Part shown: positions 41,535 through 49,029 of the stretch, one piece after another
Numbering within the stretch: position 1 is the first letter of the stretch
How the letters are laid out: the number at the start of each line of letters is the position of its first letter
Notes under the pieces: generated by a model
Database searches by the model: none
Told to the model about the DNA's origin: nothing
What the model saw: the letters and a program-made list of their open reading frames with translations, nothing else
Program-made: the position numbers and the translations under genes
DNA from: Streptomyces sp. NBC_00249
GTDB taxonomy: Bacteria > Actinomycetota > Actinomycetes > Streptomycetales > Streptomycetaceae
DNA: 64,000 bases
Direction: 5' to 3'
Assembly: GCF_026342355.1 (NCBI RefSeq)
Contig: NZ_JAPEMV010000006.1
Location: 124,001 to 188,000 of the forward strand

Positions 41535-42719
41535 ATGCACTCTCAACCGCACGACCACACCGGCGCACGCATGAAGCGCCTGCGCCTGGAACGCCACCTC
41601 ACCCAGAAGGCTGTGTGCGACCTCGCCCAGGTCCCCTACAGCACGTACACCAAGACAGAGCAGGGCGTCATCCCCGCTTCACCGCACCTGATTGCCGCTG
41701 TCGCCCGCGCGCTCCGTGTCGACGTTGCCACGGTCACCGGCCAGCCCTACGCCACCGAACTCCGCGCGGATGAGCTCGACATCCTGATCCGGCCGATCCG
41801 CGAGGCCCTCGATGTCTACGACCTCGGCGCCGACCCGGATATCGTCCCCCGCGCGCACCAGCTTCTCACCGACGACGCGGAGGCTCTCCTCGTGGCGGTT
41901 CGGGCCGGGGAGATCAAGCAGACCGCCGGTCAGCTTCCCGGACTCATGCAGGAGGCCACCACAGCCGCGCACGCGGCGCCCAGCCGGGAAGGGTGGCTGC
42001 TGCTGGCCAGCCTGTACCGCACCTCGTACGACGTCGCCTCGAAGCTGGGCTACTACGACCTGGCGGCGCTGGCTCTGGCCCGCATGAACTGGGCGGCTGA
42101 GCGCGGCTCCGATGCCGTCTTCGGCGGCATGTACCGGTACATGAGGGCGCTCACGTACCTCCGGGACGGCGAGTACCGCACCGGGGAGCGCCTCGTCGGC
42201 CTCGGGCTGCGGACTCTCGCGCAGGCGGAGCCGTCCCGGGAGCGGGAGGTCGTAACTGGGCAGCTGCACCTCGGTGCTGCGGTGATGGCCGGCCGGTCAA
42301 AGAACGCCGACCGCGCCGAGGGGCACCTCAGCGAGGCGGAGCGGATCGCGGGCGACACCGGCGAGGCTGTCGAAACGCACTGGCTGGCGTTCGGCCCGAC
42401 GAATGTGGCTGTGCACCGGGTGTCGGTGCTGGCGGAGCTGGACGAGTACGGGCAGGCCGCCCAGACGGGCCGCGGGGTGACGATCCCGGCGGACTGGCCG
42501 AAGTCCCGTAAGAGCCACCACTACGCGGAGCTGGCCCGCGCGCAGATGTGGACGGGCGACCTGGACGCCAGCTTCCAGAACCTGCTGAAGGCGCGCAAGG
42601 CGGCGCCGCAGCAGGCCCGGTATCACCAGACCGTCAGAGAGACGTACGCCGGGCTGGAGGCGGCCCGCCGTCAGCTACCGGACAGCTTCCTGTCGTACGG
42701 CTCCTGGCTGGGAGTCTGA
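41535..42719 (+). CDS. HTH-TPR regulator (XRE plus tetratricopeptide-type)
   Basis: In this 394-residue protein residues ~10-75 are an XRE helix-turn-helix (MKRLRLERHLTQKAVCDLAQ). The rest is a helical repeat array with TPR-like periodicity (REGWLLLASLYRTSYDVASK, YYDLAALALARMNWAAERGS, and GEYRTGERLVGLGLRTLAQA). The layout equals that of RRNPP-type peptide-responsive regulators, but similar TPR regulators without peptides are common in Streptomyces. It has its own terminators upstream and downstream. It may control the small-ORF/radical SAM operon that follows. Confidence 0.75.
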   Translation: MHSQPHDHTGARMKRLRLERHLTQKAVCDLAQVPYSTYTKTEQGVIPASPHLIAAVARALRVDVATVTGQPYATELRADELDILIRPIREALDVYDLGADPDIVPRAHQLLTDDAEALLVAVRAGEIKQTAGQLPGLMQEATTAAHAAPSREGWLLLASLYRTSYDVASKLGYYDLAALALARMNWAAERGSDAVFGGMYRYMRALTYLRDGEYRTGERLVGLGLRTLAQAEPSREREVVTGQLHLGAAVMAGRSKNADRAEGHLSEAERIAGDTGEAVETHWLAFGPTNVAVHRVSVLAELDEYGQAAQTGRGVTIPADWPKSRKSHHYAELARAQMWTGDLDASFQNLLKARKAAPQQARYHQTVRETYAGLEAARRQLPDSFLSYGSWLGV

Positions 42720-42735
42720 CACCACGTAAGGCCTT

Positions 42736-42771
42736 GGCCCCGACTATCAACAAGCCGTGATAGTTGGGGCC
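42736..42771 (+). terminator. Terminator after the HTH-TPR gene
   Basis: GGCCCCGACTATCA (42736-42749) pairs with TGATAGTTGGGGCC (42758-42771) with one G-T pair, followed by TTG. Confidence 0.65.
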
Positions 42772-42827
42772 TTGTCGCGCTCCCACACTCGTCTCACCAC
42801 CCGCTGACGACGGTAGGGAGCACCGCC

Positions 42828-43055
42828 ATGGAAGTCCGCGAACACATGGGCGAGGCGTTCGACCACGAGGACCATCCCCTCCTGCACCAGCAGGTCCGCG
42901 ACCCGCAGACGGGTCGCGTGGGTGAGCTGATGGCCGTGGTTCAAGAGACCCTCGGGTACACCAACGGCCAGAAGCGGCACTCGCTCACCGCGTACATCAA
43001 GGGCGCCGACAGCCGCGAGTTCACGGCGGCGGCGACGCTCCTGGAGCTGGCGTGA
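42828..43055 (+). CDS. Small protein, first gene of the radical SAM operon (75 aa)
   Basis: TAGGGAG lies 8 bases before the ATG. It is a soluble small domain (HPLLHQQVRDPQTGRVGELM, then REFTAAATLLELA). I have the impression of similar short proteins in Streptomyces regulatory clusters, but I assign no function. The next gene overlaps its stop. Confidence 0.6.
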   Translation: MEVREHMGEAFDHEDHPLLHQQVRDPQTGRVGELMAVVQETLGYTNGQKRHSLTAYIKGADSREFTAAATLLELA

Positions 43056-43204
43056 CCACTGATCGGATCTGCTGCCGTTGTCAGCGGGCTCTCGGCAGCG
43101 AGTACGAAACGATCATCGTTCACTCGGCTTCCGGTGCCCGTCCGAATCAGTACAGGCACTGGAACAGCGGCGCCTGTCGGCCCATTCGGGCGGACGAGCG
43201 GTGA
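43052..43204 (+). CDS. Cys-rich small protein (50 aa)
   Basis: GTG start overlapping the preceding stop. CCRCQRALGSEYETIIVHSA and a later Cys (GACRPI) could make a zinc site. Coupled to both neighbours. Confidence 0.5.
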   Translation: MTTDRICCRCQRALGSEYETIIVHSASGARPNQYRHWNSGACRPIRADER

Positions 43205-43284
43205 GCGAGCCCGCCCGGCAGGTGCTGTACGTCGCGATCGTGCTCGGCATGCTCGCCGTCATCGTCGTCGGCACCGCCCGCTGA
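43201..43284 (+). CDS. 27-aa membrane peptide
   Basis: The GTG overlaps the preceding stop by four bases. The peptide is essentially one hydrophobic helix (VLYVAIVLGMLAVIVVG). Coupling suggests it is translated; role unknown. Confidence 0.4.
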   Translation: MSEPARQVLYVAIVLGMLAVIVVGTAR

Positions 43285-43327
43285 ACTTCCCCATCGCGCA
43301 CATCCTGACGAAGAACGGAGGCCTGCC

Positions 43328-43414
43328 ATGGGTCCCGAATGTCCCCGGTGCGGCGGCACCGACCCGTACTGCACCGCGTGCGGCGGGGCACAGCCCAGCC
43401 ACCAGCCCGCCTGA
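43328..43414 (+). CDS. 28-aa Cys-rich peptide upstream of the radical SAM gene
   Basis: GGAGG lies 8 bases before the ATG. The peptide has CPRCGG and CTACGG separated by six residues, with a Pro/Ser/His/Gln tail. It could be a minimal zinc ribbon or a substrate for the radical SAM enzyme encoded 82 bases downstream. Both readings are inferences. Confidence 0.5.
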   Translation: MGPECPRCGGTDPYCTACGGAQPSHQPA

Positions 43415-43495
43415 CCTCCCGCCCCGGCCGCGTATCTGCCAGGACCCACGACCGGAGCGGGTCACACCTCCCCACCTGAACGAGGAGGCACCACC

Positions 43496-44401
43496 ATGAG
43501 TACCACCAACGCCGTCCAGACGCTGAAGTTCGCGTGGCTGGAGGTGACTGGCTTCTGTAACGAGCGCTGTGACCACTGCTACGCCGACTCCGGACCCGAC
43601 CAAGGCCACGGCAGTATGACGGTCGCCAACTGGGTGTCCGTCATCGACCAGCTCGCCGACATGGGCGCCATGGACGTCCAGTACATCGGCGGGGAGCCCA
43701 CCCTGTACCCGCACCTGCCCGAGCTGATCGCCCACGCGGCCGGCCGCGGGCTCGGTGTCGAGATCTTCTCGAACATGACCTACATCCGCCCCGAGGTCTG
43801 GGAAGCCATCACCGCGCACGGCGCCAAGCTCGCCACCTCGTACTACAGCGACGACGCCGCCGAGCACGACTCGATCACCCAGCTCCGGGGCGCCCACCGC
43901 AAAACCCGCGCCAACGTGCAGAAAGCTGTCGACCTCGGCATCCCGATCCGTGGCGGGGTCGTCTCGCTCCGGGAGGGTCAGCGGGCGATGGAGGCCATGA
44001 CGGACCTCCAGTCGATCGGCGTGCAGCAGGTCGGCGGCGACCGCATCCGTGCCTTCGGCCGGGCCAGTGCGGGTGCCAGCCCGCAGATCAAGGACCTGTG
44101 TGGACACTGCGCTCACGAGAAGTGCGCGGTGGGCCCGGACGGCGCGGTGTGGCCGTGCGTCCTCGGCCGGTTCATCGATGTCGGCAACGTGCGGGAGGAG
44201 GCCCTCGCCGACATCTGGACCGGCGCCCGGCTCGCGCAGGCCCGCACCGACATCGCCGCCGTCCACGGCCCCGGCGCCGCCGCGTGCACACCGCCGCAGT
44301 TCCTGCCGATGTGCGGTCCCTGCGGGCCGTGCGTGCCTTCGGTGGGGCACTGCGACCCGCAGGAGGCCCCGCTCGGCACCGCTACGATCGCGACCACCTG
44401 A
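43496..44401 (+). CDS. Radical SAM/SPASM domain protein
   Basis: In this 301-residue protein Cys21, Cys25 and Cys28 in FCNERCDHC bind the radical-SAM [4Fe-4S] cluster. Gly65-Gly66-Glu67-Pro68 (YIGGEPT) is the SAM-binding motif. A barrel of the usual length follows. The C-terminal half has a SPASM-type Cys set: Cys202, 205, 210 and 221, then MCGPCGPC and a final Cys. SPASM enzymes typically modify ribosomal peptides or proteins. GAGGAGG precedes the ATG. It lies in a phage cargo operon behind four tiny ORFs. The substrate is unknown. Confidence 0.88.
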   Translation: MSTTNAVQTLKFAWLEVTGFCNERCDHCYADSGPDQGHGSMTVANWVSVIDQLADMGAMDVQYIGGEPTLYPHLPELIAHAAGRGLGVEIFSNMTYIRPEVWEAITAHGAKLATSYYSDDAAEHDSITQLRGAHRKTRANVQKAVDLGIPIRGGVVSLREGQRAMEAMTDLQSIGVQQVGGDRIRAFGRASAGASPQIKDLCGHCAHEKCAVGPDGAVWPCVLGRFIDVGNVREEALADIWTGARLAQARTDIAAVHGPGAAACTPPQFLPMCGPCGPCVPSVGHCDPQEAPLGTATIATT

Positions 44402-44421
44402 CCCCACCTGGAGGACACTTC

Positions 44422-44742
44422 ATGGACCCGCACGGCGAAACCCTGCTCAGCTGGCCGGCCCCGCCCGGGAGCGAGCGGACCGAGGAACAGTGGGCGGTCA
44501 TCGCCGGGCAGGTCCGGCACGCCGCGAACAAGCTCGGCGCTCCCTTGCCCGCCTGCCTGCCGGGCGAACCCCGCGAGTGCGGGCGATCGGCGCAGCAGCA
44601 CGCGTTGGCGTGGGCGGCCGAGGTGAAGGCCCGGTCGCACCACCTCATCGAGGTGTACGCGCCGTCGGCGGAGGCCGCCAGCTACGCCGCCGGGTCCCTG
44701 TACAAGGAGCGCCTGGCCGCCCTGCGGGTGCCCACCGCGTGA
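44422..44742 (+). CDS. Hypothetical partner of the radical SAM protein (106 aa)
   Basis: GGAGG lies 8 bases before the ATG, and the gene starts 21 bases after the radical SAM stop, so it is in the same operon. The protein is helical with no membrane segment (ALAWAAEVKARSHHLIEVYA). It ends at a strong terminator. It could be a substrate-handling partner or unrelated cargo. Confidence 0.55.
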   Translation: MDPHGETLLSWPAPPGSERTEEQWAVIAGQVRHAANKLGAPLPACLPGEPRECGRSAQQHALAWAAEVKARSHHLIEVYAPSAEAASYAAGSLYKERLAALRVPTA

Positions 44743-44746
44743 AAGC

Positions 44747-44782
44747 TAGCCCCGGCCGGCACACCCCCTCCGGCCGGGGCTA
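44747..44782 (+). terminator. Terminator of the radical SAM operon
   Basis: TAGCCCCGGCCGG (44747-44759) is inverted perfectly at 44770-44782. Confidence 0.75.
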
Positions 44783-44900
44783 CTCACGGACGGATTGACC
44801 CATGATTTTGGTGTCAGGTTGACCCCTGCGCCGGGCCGCCTTGATCCGTACGGTGTGTGCATGCCGAAGACGAAGGCCTTACGCGTCGCTTAGCGCGCCC

Positions 44901-45137
44901 TTAGTCGCGTACGAGGTGCGCGAGCGGTACGCCGAGGACGCGGGCGAGTCGCAGCCACACACCCAGTCGAGCGTCGCTCGTGGCGCCCTCGAGGCGAACC
45001 ACTGTCTTCCGGTCGATCCCCGCCCGCTCGGCCAGCTCTTCTTGCGAGAGGCGAGCCGCTTCGCGGGCGTCGCGGAGGCGCGCTCCGATGATCCGGCGGC
45101 GGGTGAGTACCCAGGTGGGCGGCGGATCGGTAGACAC
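44901..45137 (-). CDS. XRE-family HTH regulator (78 aa)
   Basis: I prefer the GTG at 45137 (GGAG five bases upstream). An in-frame ATG at 45233 would put a perfect palindrome and an AT-rich patch inside the gene. The product is TWVLTRRRIIGARLRDAREA followed by the HTH RLSQEELAERAGIDRKTVVR. This is a compact Streptomyces-type XRE regulator. It may hold the cargo region silent in the lysogen. Confidence 0.7.
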   Translation of the reverse strand: MSTDPPPTWVLTRRRIIGARLRDAREAARLSQEELAERAGIDRKTVVRLEGATSDARLGVWLRLARVLGVPLAHLVRD

Positions 45138-45171
45138 CCGCTCCACGCTGTAGTGATCTTGTGGATTTGTC

Positions 45172-45189
45172 TGTACCTGGCCAGGTACA
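45172..45189. promoter_or_regulatory. 18-bp perfect palindrome upstream of the XRE gene
   Basis: TGTACCTGG-CCAGGTACA is a perfect palindrome 35 bases upstream of the preferred XRE start, a likely autoregulatory operator. The half-site TGTACC also occurs in TGTACCGGTACC at 41492-41503 in front of the HTH-TPR gene. Confidence 0.6.
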
Positions 45190-45303
45190 CCTAACGATTC
45201 GATGTAGCGGCCAATCGCTTGACCGAAACTCATTGCGTCAGTGGCTCAAACCAGCCACGCTCCTGACAGAGCGCATCGACCGACGACCCCAGGGTGATAC
45301 ACA

Positions 45304-45507
45304 GTGCACGAATTGCCGGACTCTGAACAAACACCCCTCGCAGCCCAGCGGGTCCGGCGCGACACAGCCTCGCGCACCCTCGCAGCCTCCCGGATCGCCG
45401 ACCTGGCGGCCCTCGACCCCGCCGCCGCCATCCTCATGATCGAGAGCCTGCGCAGCTCCCTCGACGACACCCTCCAGCTCCTGGGAGAACACATCGACCC
45501 CTGCTGA
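45304..45507 (+). CDS. Small hypothetical protein (67 aa)
   Basis: A GTG start gives a helical protein (ASRIADLAALDPAAAILMIE, then SLRSSLDDTLQLL). It is divergent from the XRE gene and ends at a perfect hairpin. GTGGCT/AGCCAC (45241-45258) upstream may be a second operator. Confidence 0.5.
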   Translation: MHELPDSEQTPLAAQRVRRDTASRTLAASRIADLAALDPAAAILMIESLRSSLDDTLQLLGEHIDPC

Positions 45508-45515
45508 CACAACGA

Positions 45516-45549
45516 GAAGGCCCCGGGGATTCCGCACCCCGGGGCCTTC
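45516..45549. terminator. Bidirectional terminator near attR
   Basis: GAAGGCCCCGGGG (45516-45528) is inverted perfectly at 45537-45549. It lies between convergent genes ending at 45507 and 45571. Confidence 0.8.
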
Positions 45550-45570
45550 GCCCGTTTCCAGCCACAATCA

Positions 45571-45759
45571 CTAGGCGGCGCTGGACAGGCCGCCCCCACC
45601 CACTCCATCATCTTCATCCCGTAAGGGGCCTGCCGGCCGAACGAGGATGGCCCACAGAGCAGCCGCCAGGACTGCATCCGGCGGCGCCGCAGCAGCCTCA
45701 CGATGGATTCGATCGATCACGTCATCCCCGAGGAGCGCGCGGCGTTCCTCCCGCGTCAC
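45571..45759 (-). CDS. Small hypothetical protein next to attR (62 aa)
   Basis: The frame TREERRALLGDDVIDRIHRE followed by AAPPDAVLAAALWAILVRP has strong coding character. It resembles short Streptomyces proteins with a helix and PP linker. The start is GTG at 45759 or 45771, neither with a good ribosome site. It is the rightmost phage gene, transcribed away from attR. Confidence 0.5.
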   Translation of the reverse strand: MTREERRALLGDDVIDRIHREAAAAPPDAVLAAALWAILVRPAGPLRDEDDGVGGGGLSSAA

Positions 45760-45849
45760 ACTCGGCCCCACGCTCGAACTGCCGGGCCCCGACTGTTCGG
45801 TCGGCGAGTAGACTTCCCCGACCAACCGCCGGGACCATCCCGGGATGCA

Positions 45850-45897
45850 CCCATGCGCATTGAAAACACCTCGGGGGCGCTCATGTGCGCGTACCAC
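45850..45897. other. attR (right prophage-host junction)
   Basis: Phage DNA ends near CTC (45870-45872), and host coding sequence for the monooxygenase N-terminus continues to the right. The phage half carries CCCATGCG (45850-45857), inverse of CGCATGGG at attL. Confidence 0.85.
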
Positions 45898-46046
45898 TTC
45901 AGGGAGTGGTGCTCGACGGCCCAGATCCGGTCGAATCCCATGCGTTCGGCGAGGACCGCCTGCTCGACGCAGTCGCGGATGACCTGGTGTTCCCGTTCCG
46001 CGGTCGGATCTGCCAGCTGAGCTTCGAAGATGACGGAGAACTGCAC
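45870..46046 (-). pseudogene. LLM-class monooxygenase, 5' part split off by the prophage
   Basis: GTG at 46046 has GGAGG 6-7 bases upstream. The first 59 residues (MQFSVIFEAQLADPT through HHSLKWYAHMSAPE) are the first beta-alpha unit and the conserved EHH region of the family. After attR the frame continues for about 37 phage-encoded codons to a stop at 45756. A truncated, surely inactive peptide is therefore expected from the native promoter. Confidence 0.88.
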
Positions 46047-46096
46047 TTATGCCTCCAGGGATGCGTCCCGTGCCCGGTCTCACTTCAATTCGAAAT

Positions 46097-46765
46097 ATGA
46101 CTAGTAGTCAGACGGCGAAGAAGCAAGACCTCCCGCCGACCGCGTGGGCCGTGCTCGGCCTGCTGTCGTTCCCCGGCGAGCGCACCGGGTACGAACTGAA
46201 GAAGTGGGCGGACTCCTCCCTGCGCTTCTTCTACTGGTCGCCGGCGATCAGCCAGATCTACGCCGAACTGCGCAGGCTGGAGGAGCTCGGCTACGCCTCC
46301 TCCGCCCGCTCGGGGCCCGAGGAGGCCCGCGCCAAGCGCCGCTACGCCATCACCGACGCGGGCCGCGCGGCCCTCGCCTGCTGGGCCCGCGACACCGCCG
46401 AGGCCGGGCCGCCGGTGCTCAAGCACGGACTGCTGCTGCGGATCTGGCTCGGGCACCTCTCGGAGCCGGAGCGGCTGCGGGCGATGGTGGGCGACCACGT
46501 CGAGCGGACCCGGGGCGAGCTGGCCGCCGTACGGGAGGCCATGGAGCACGCGGCGGGGGTGCCGGAGTGGACCTTCCCCGCGCTGGCGCTGCGCTGGAGC
46601 GAGCGCCAGCACCTGGCGGAACTGGAGCTGGCCGGCGCCCTGCTGGCCGACCTCGCCGACGCCGAAGCCCAGAACGAGACCCCGGACGGAGCCCCGCGCG
46701 CGACCCCCGACGCGGCGCGGGCCGGCGGGCGTCAAGGCCCGGGGGACGCGCCCACGCCCGGGTGA
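46097..46765 (+). CDS. PadR-family transcriptional regulator
   Basis: The 222-residue protein has a PadR winged helix in the first ~90 residues: WAVLGLLSFPGERTGYELKK, the SPAISQIYAELRRLEELGY recognition region, then RYAITDAGRAALACW. A C-terminal helical dimerisation domain follows. It is divergent from the monooxygenase start with only 50 bases between. It thus probably regulates that operon, now cut by the phage. There is no clear ribosome site, so it may be leaderless. Confidence 0.85.
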   Translation: MTSSQTAKKQDLPPTAWAVLGLLSFPGERTGYELKKWADSSLRFFYWSPAISQIYAELRRLEELGYASSARSGPEEARAKRRYAITDAGRAALACWARDTAEAGPPVLKHGLLLRIWLGHLSEPERLRAMVGDHVERTRGELAAVREAMEHAAGVPEWTFPALALRWSERQHLAELELAGALLADLADAEAQNETPDGAPRATPDAARAGGRQGPGDAPTPG

Positions 46766-46953
46766 CGTGACAGGGCGGCCGCGGGCCGCCGGGGGACGTA
46801 CATCCCTGGCGGGAAGCGGCCGGGCGGCCGTCGCGGGCCGCTGCACGACAGGTCCCCCCGCATCCCCGGCGCACTAGCATGCGACCTCACCGCGCGCGGC
46901 CGGTCGGGACACCGCGACCGCGCGGAGCCGCCGTCGACGGAAGCGAGAGAACC

Positions 46954-47637
46954 TTGACTTTCCTCACCATCGGTCACCGCGGGGTCATGGGTGTCGAACC
47001 TGAGAACACCCTGCGGTCGTTCGTCCGCGCGGAACGCGCCGGGATGGACGTCGTCGCACTGGACGTCCGCCTCAGCAAGGACGGCGCCCTCGCCGTCCTG
47101 CACGACGCCGAGGTGGACCGCACCACCGACGGCGCGGGCGCCGTCGCCGACCTGACCCTCGCCGAGCTGCGCCAACTGGACGCCGGCCAGGGCGAACGCG
47201 TGCCGGTCCTGGAGGAGGTGCTGGAGGCGGTCCGCACCCCGCTCCAGGTGTCCGTCCAGGAACGGCCCGCCGCCGAGGCCCTCGCGGAACTGATCGCACG
47301 CCTCGACCTGCTCTCCCGGGTGGAGGTGGCTTCCCGCGACGGCGCCGTCCTCACCGCGGCGGCCCGGCGCGCGCCCGGGGTGCGGACCTCCCTGCGGGTG
47401 CCCCGGCACGGCGAGGACATCGTCGAACGGGGACTGGCCGCCGGGGCCCGGACCCTCGCCCTGGACCTGCGGCGGATCACCCTGGAGACGGTGGAGTCGG
47501 CGCACGCGGCCGGGCTGCGCGTGACGGGCTGGACGGTCAGCACCCTGGACCAGCTGCGCCTGGCGCGGGCCCTGCAACTGGACGGCGCGGCCACGGGTTT
47601 CCCCGAGATCCGCAGCACGGGCCGCTTCACGGCCTGA
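46954..47637 (+). CDS. Glycerophosphodiester phosphodiesterase
   Basis: The 227-residue protein begins with GHRG, then PENTLRSFVRAERAGMDVVA and LDVRLSKDGALAVLHD. These carry the His, Glu and Asp residues of the GDPD active site in the order expected for this TIM barrel. LHDAEVDRTTDG is also standard. The usual ELDV is LDV here (VALDVRLSKD). No signal peptide with the preferred TTG start at 46954, so it is probably cytoplasmic. It releases glycerol phosphate from phospholipid head-group diesters. Confidence 0.85.
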   Translation: MTFLTIGHRGVMGVEPENTLRSFVRAERAGMDVVALDVRLSKDGALAVLHDAEVDRTTDGAGAVADLTLAELRQLDAGQGERVPVLEEVLEAVRTPLQVSVQERPAAEALAELIARLDLLSRVEVASRDGAVLTAAARRAPGVRTSLRVPRHGEDIVERGLAAGARTLALDLRRITLETVESAHAAGLRVTGWTVSTLDQLRLARALQLDGAATGFPEIRSTGRFTA

Positions 47638-47668
47638 ACCGCGCGGCCCGCCCTGGCGGCCGCCCGCG

Positions 47669-48208
47669 TCAGAGCGCCTTGACGAGCAGCTCGAAGGCCA
47701 GGTCCTCGCGCAGCGGCACGCCGAAGCGCTCGTCCCCGTACGGGAAGGGGCTCAGCTCGCCGGTGCGCCGGTAGCCGCGGCGCACGTAGTAGGCGATGAG
47801 CTCCTCCCGTACGTTCACCACCGTCATCCGCATCTCCGTGGCGCCCCAGGTCTCGCGGGCGCGGCGCTCGGCCTCGGCCAGGATCTCCTTGCCGAGGCCG
47901 CCGCCCTGGAGCCCGGGGCGGACCGCGAACATCCCGAAGTAGGCGTGGTCGCCGCGGTGTTCGAGCTGGCAGCAGGCGACGAGCTCACCGGCGCGCTCGA
48001 CCACCAGGAGGGTGCTGTCCGGGGCCTTGATGATCGCGGCGACGCCCGCGGGGTCGGTGCGCTGCCCGTCCAGGAAGTCGGCCTCGGTGGTCCAGCCGGC
48101 CCGGCTGGCGTCGCCCCGGTAGGCGGACTCGACGAGCACCACCAGCTCCGGTACGTCGGCCTCCACTGCGCTGCGGAAACTCAGGGCGGCGGGCTGGGCG
48201 GTCGACAT
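47669..48208 (-). CDS. GNAT-family N-acetyltransferase
   Basis: The 179-residue protein shows the acetyl-CoA loop in FAVRPGLQGGGLGKEILAEA, with the Q/RxxGxG/A signature. MRMTVVNVREELIAYYVRRG and YRRTGELSPFPYGD then match the C-terminal strand region of this subfamily. The acceptor substrate is not predictable. ATG at 48208. Confidence 0.85.
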   Translation of the reverse strand: MSTAQPAALSFRSAVEADVPELVVLVESAYRGDASRAGWTTEADFLDGQRTDPAGVAAIIKAPDSTLLVVERAGELVACCQLEHRGDHAYFGMFAVRPGLQGGGLGKEILAEAERRARETWGATEMRMTVVNVREELIAYYVRRGYRRTGELSPFPYGDERFGVPLREDLAFELLVKAL

Positions 48209-48350
48209 CGGGGCGCTCCGTTCGGTGTGGCGGCATATGACATGCCAGGTCTGGCAGGCAGAGCCTAACGGGGAGCGGCGTCGGGGCGGCGTGAAGAGGG
48301 CCGGAAGGGGCATCTCTTCCGGTGACGCCGACGAACCGGGAGGTTCCGCC

Positions 48351-48938
48351 GTGCACGGTCCCGCGACGCCCCTCTTCTCCGCCTCCGCCGTCAGCGCCTG
48401 GCTGATCGTGCTCCTCTGCGCCGTGAGCGGTACGTACTGCCTGCTGCGGGCGCGCAGAGCCGACCGGTCGGCACGCGGCCCGGCCGTGGGCGAGGCGGTG
48501 ATGGGGCTGGGGACGGCGGCGATGGCCGTGCCGTCCGGGACGGGGGCCTGGGGTCCTCCGGTCCTGCTGGCCGTCTTCTGCGGGGCCGCGGTGCACGCGC
48601 TGTGGCTGCTGCGCGGTGGGGCCCACCACGCGCACCACCTGGTGGGCTCGCTGGCGATGGCGTACATGGCCTACCTGGCGCTCGCGGTGGCGGGCGGGCA
48701 CGGGCACGGCGGGGCGGGGCCGTCGGCGGTGACGGGCGCGCTGCTCGTCTACTACGCGGGGTACGTGCTGCTCGGCGGGGCCCGGCTGGTCACGGCGGGC
48801 GGCGCCGTCTTGGCACCGGCCGGAACGGGTACCGCCCTCGACGGGACGGGGTCCGGGCCGTCCGGTGCCGGGGAGCTGACCCGGGCCTGCCGACTGGCCA
48901 TGGGGACGGGGATGTTGGCGATGCTGCTGAGCATGTGA
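48351..48938 (+). CDS. DUF5134 membrane protein
   Basis: In this 195-residue protein five to six hydrophobic segments and the motif HHAHHLVGSLAMAYMAYLAL, with its His-rich stretch, are typical of the DUF5134 family. GTG at 48351 has GGGAGG upstream. The His-rich loop could bind metal; function unknown. Confidence 0.8.
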   Translation: MHGPATPLFSASAVSAWLIVLLCAVSGTYCLLRARRADRSARGPAVGEAVMGLGTAAMAVPSGTGAWGPPVLLAVFCGAAVHALWLLRGGAHHAHHLVGSLAMAYMAYLALAVAGGHGHGGAGPSAVTGALLVYYAGYVLLGGARLVTAGGAVLAPAGTGTALDGTGSGPSGAGELTRACRLAMGTGMLAMLLSM

Positions 48939-49029
48939 CGGGACGGCGAAACTCCCGCCGGACGTGTCCTGCGTCACCAATGTCCCGGGACCGTACCCGT
49001 AGCCGGTGCCCGCTCATAGGCTGGCGGAC

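Larger units (their letters stand above)
1529..45872 (+). mobile_element. Integrated siphovirus prophage, ~44.3 kb
   Basis: The boundaries are defined by the split monooxygenase gene and the reciprocal att half-sites. The contents are those of an apparently complete temperate siphovirus: serine integrase, repressor and Cro-like pair, recombination and replication genes, terminase, portal, capsid, tail, lysis and receptor-binding genes, then a cargo region next to attR. No essential module looks frameshifted or truncated. There is no tRNA, insertion sequence or second integrase inside. The order int, repressor, early, late, cargo is typical of actinobacterial temperate phages. Unusual content includes a WhiB-like gene, plasmid-spread-like membrane genes and a radical SAM cassette. 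Confidence 0.92.

Noticed and set aside
43496-44401. Viperin-like antiviral radical SAM enzyme
   Set aside because: The CxxxCxxC motif is shared by the whole superfamily; the C-terminal SPASM cysteines and length do not fit viperins.
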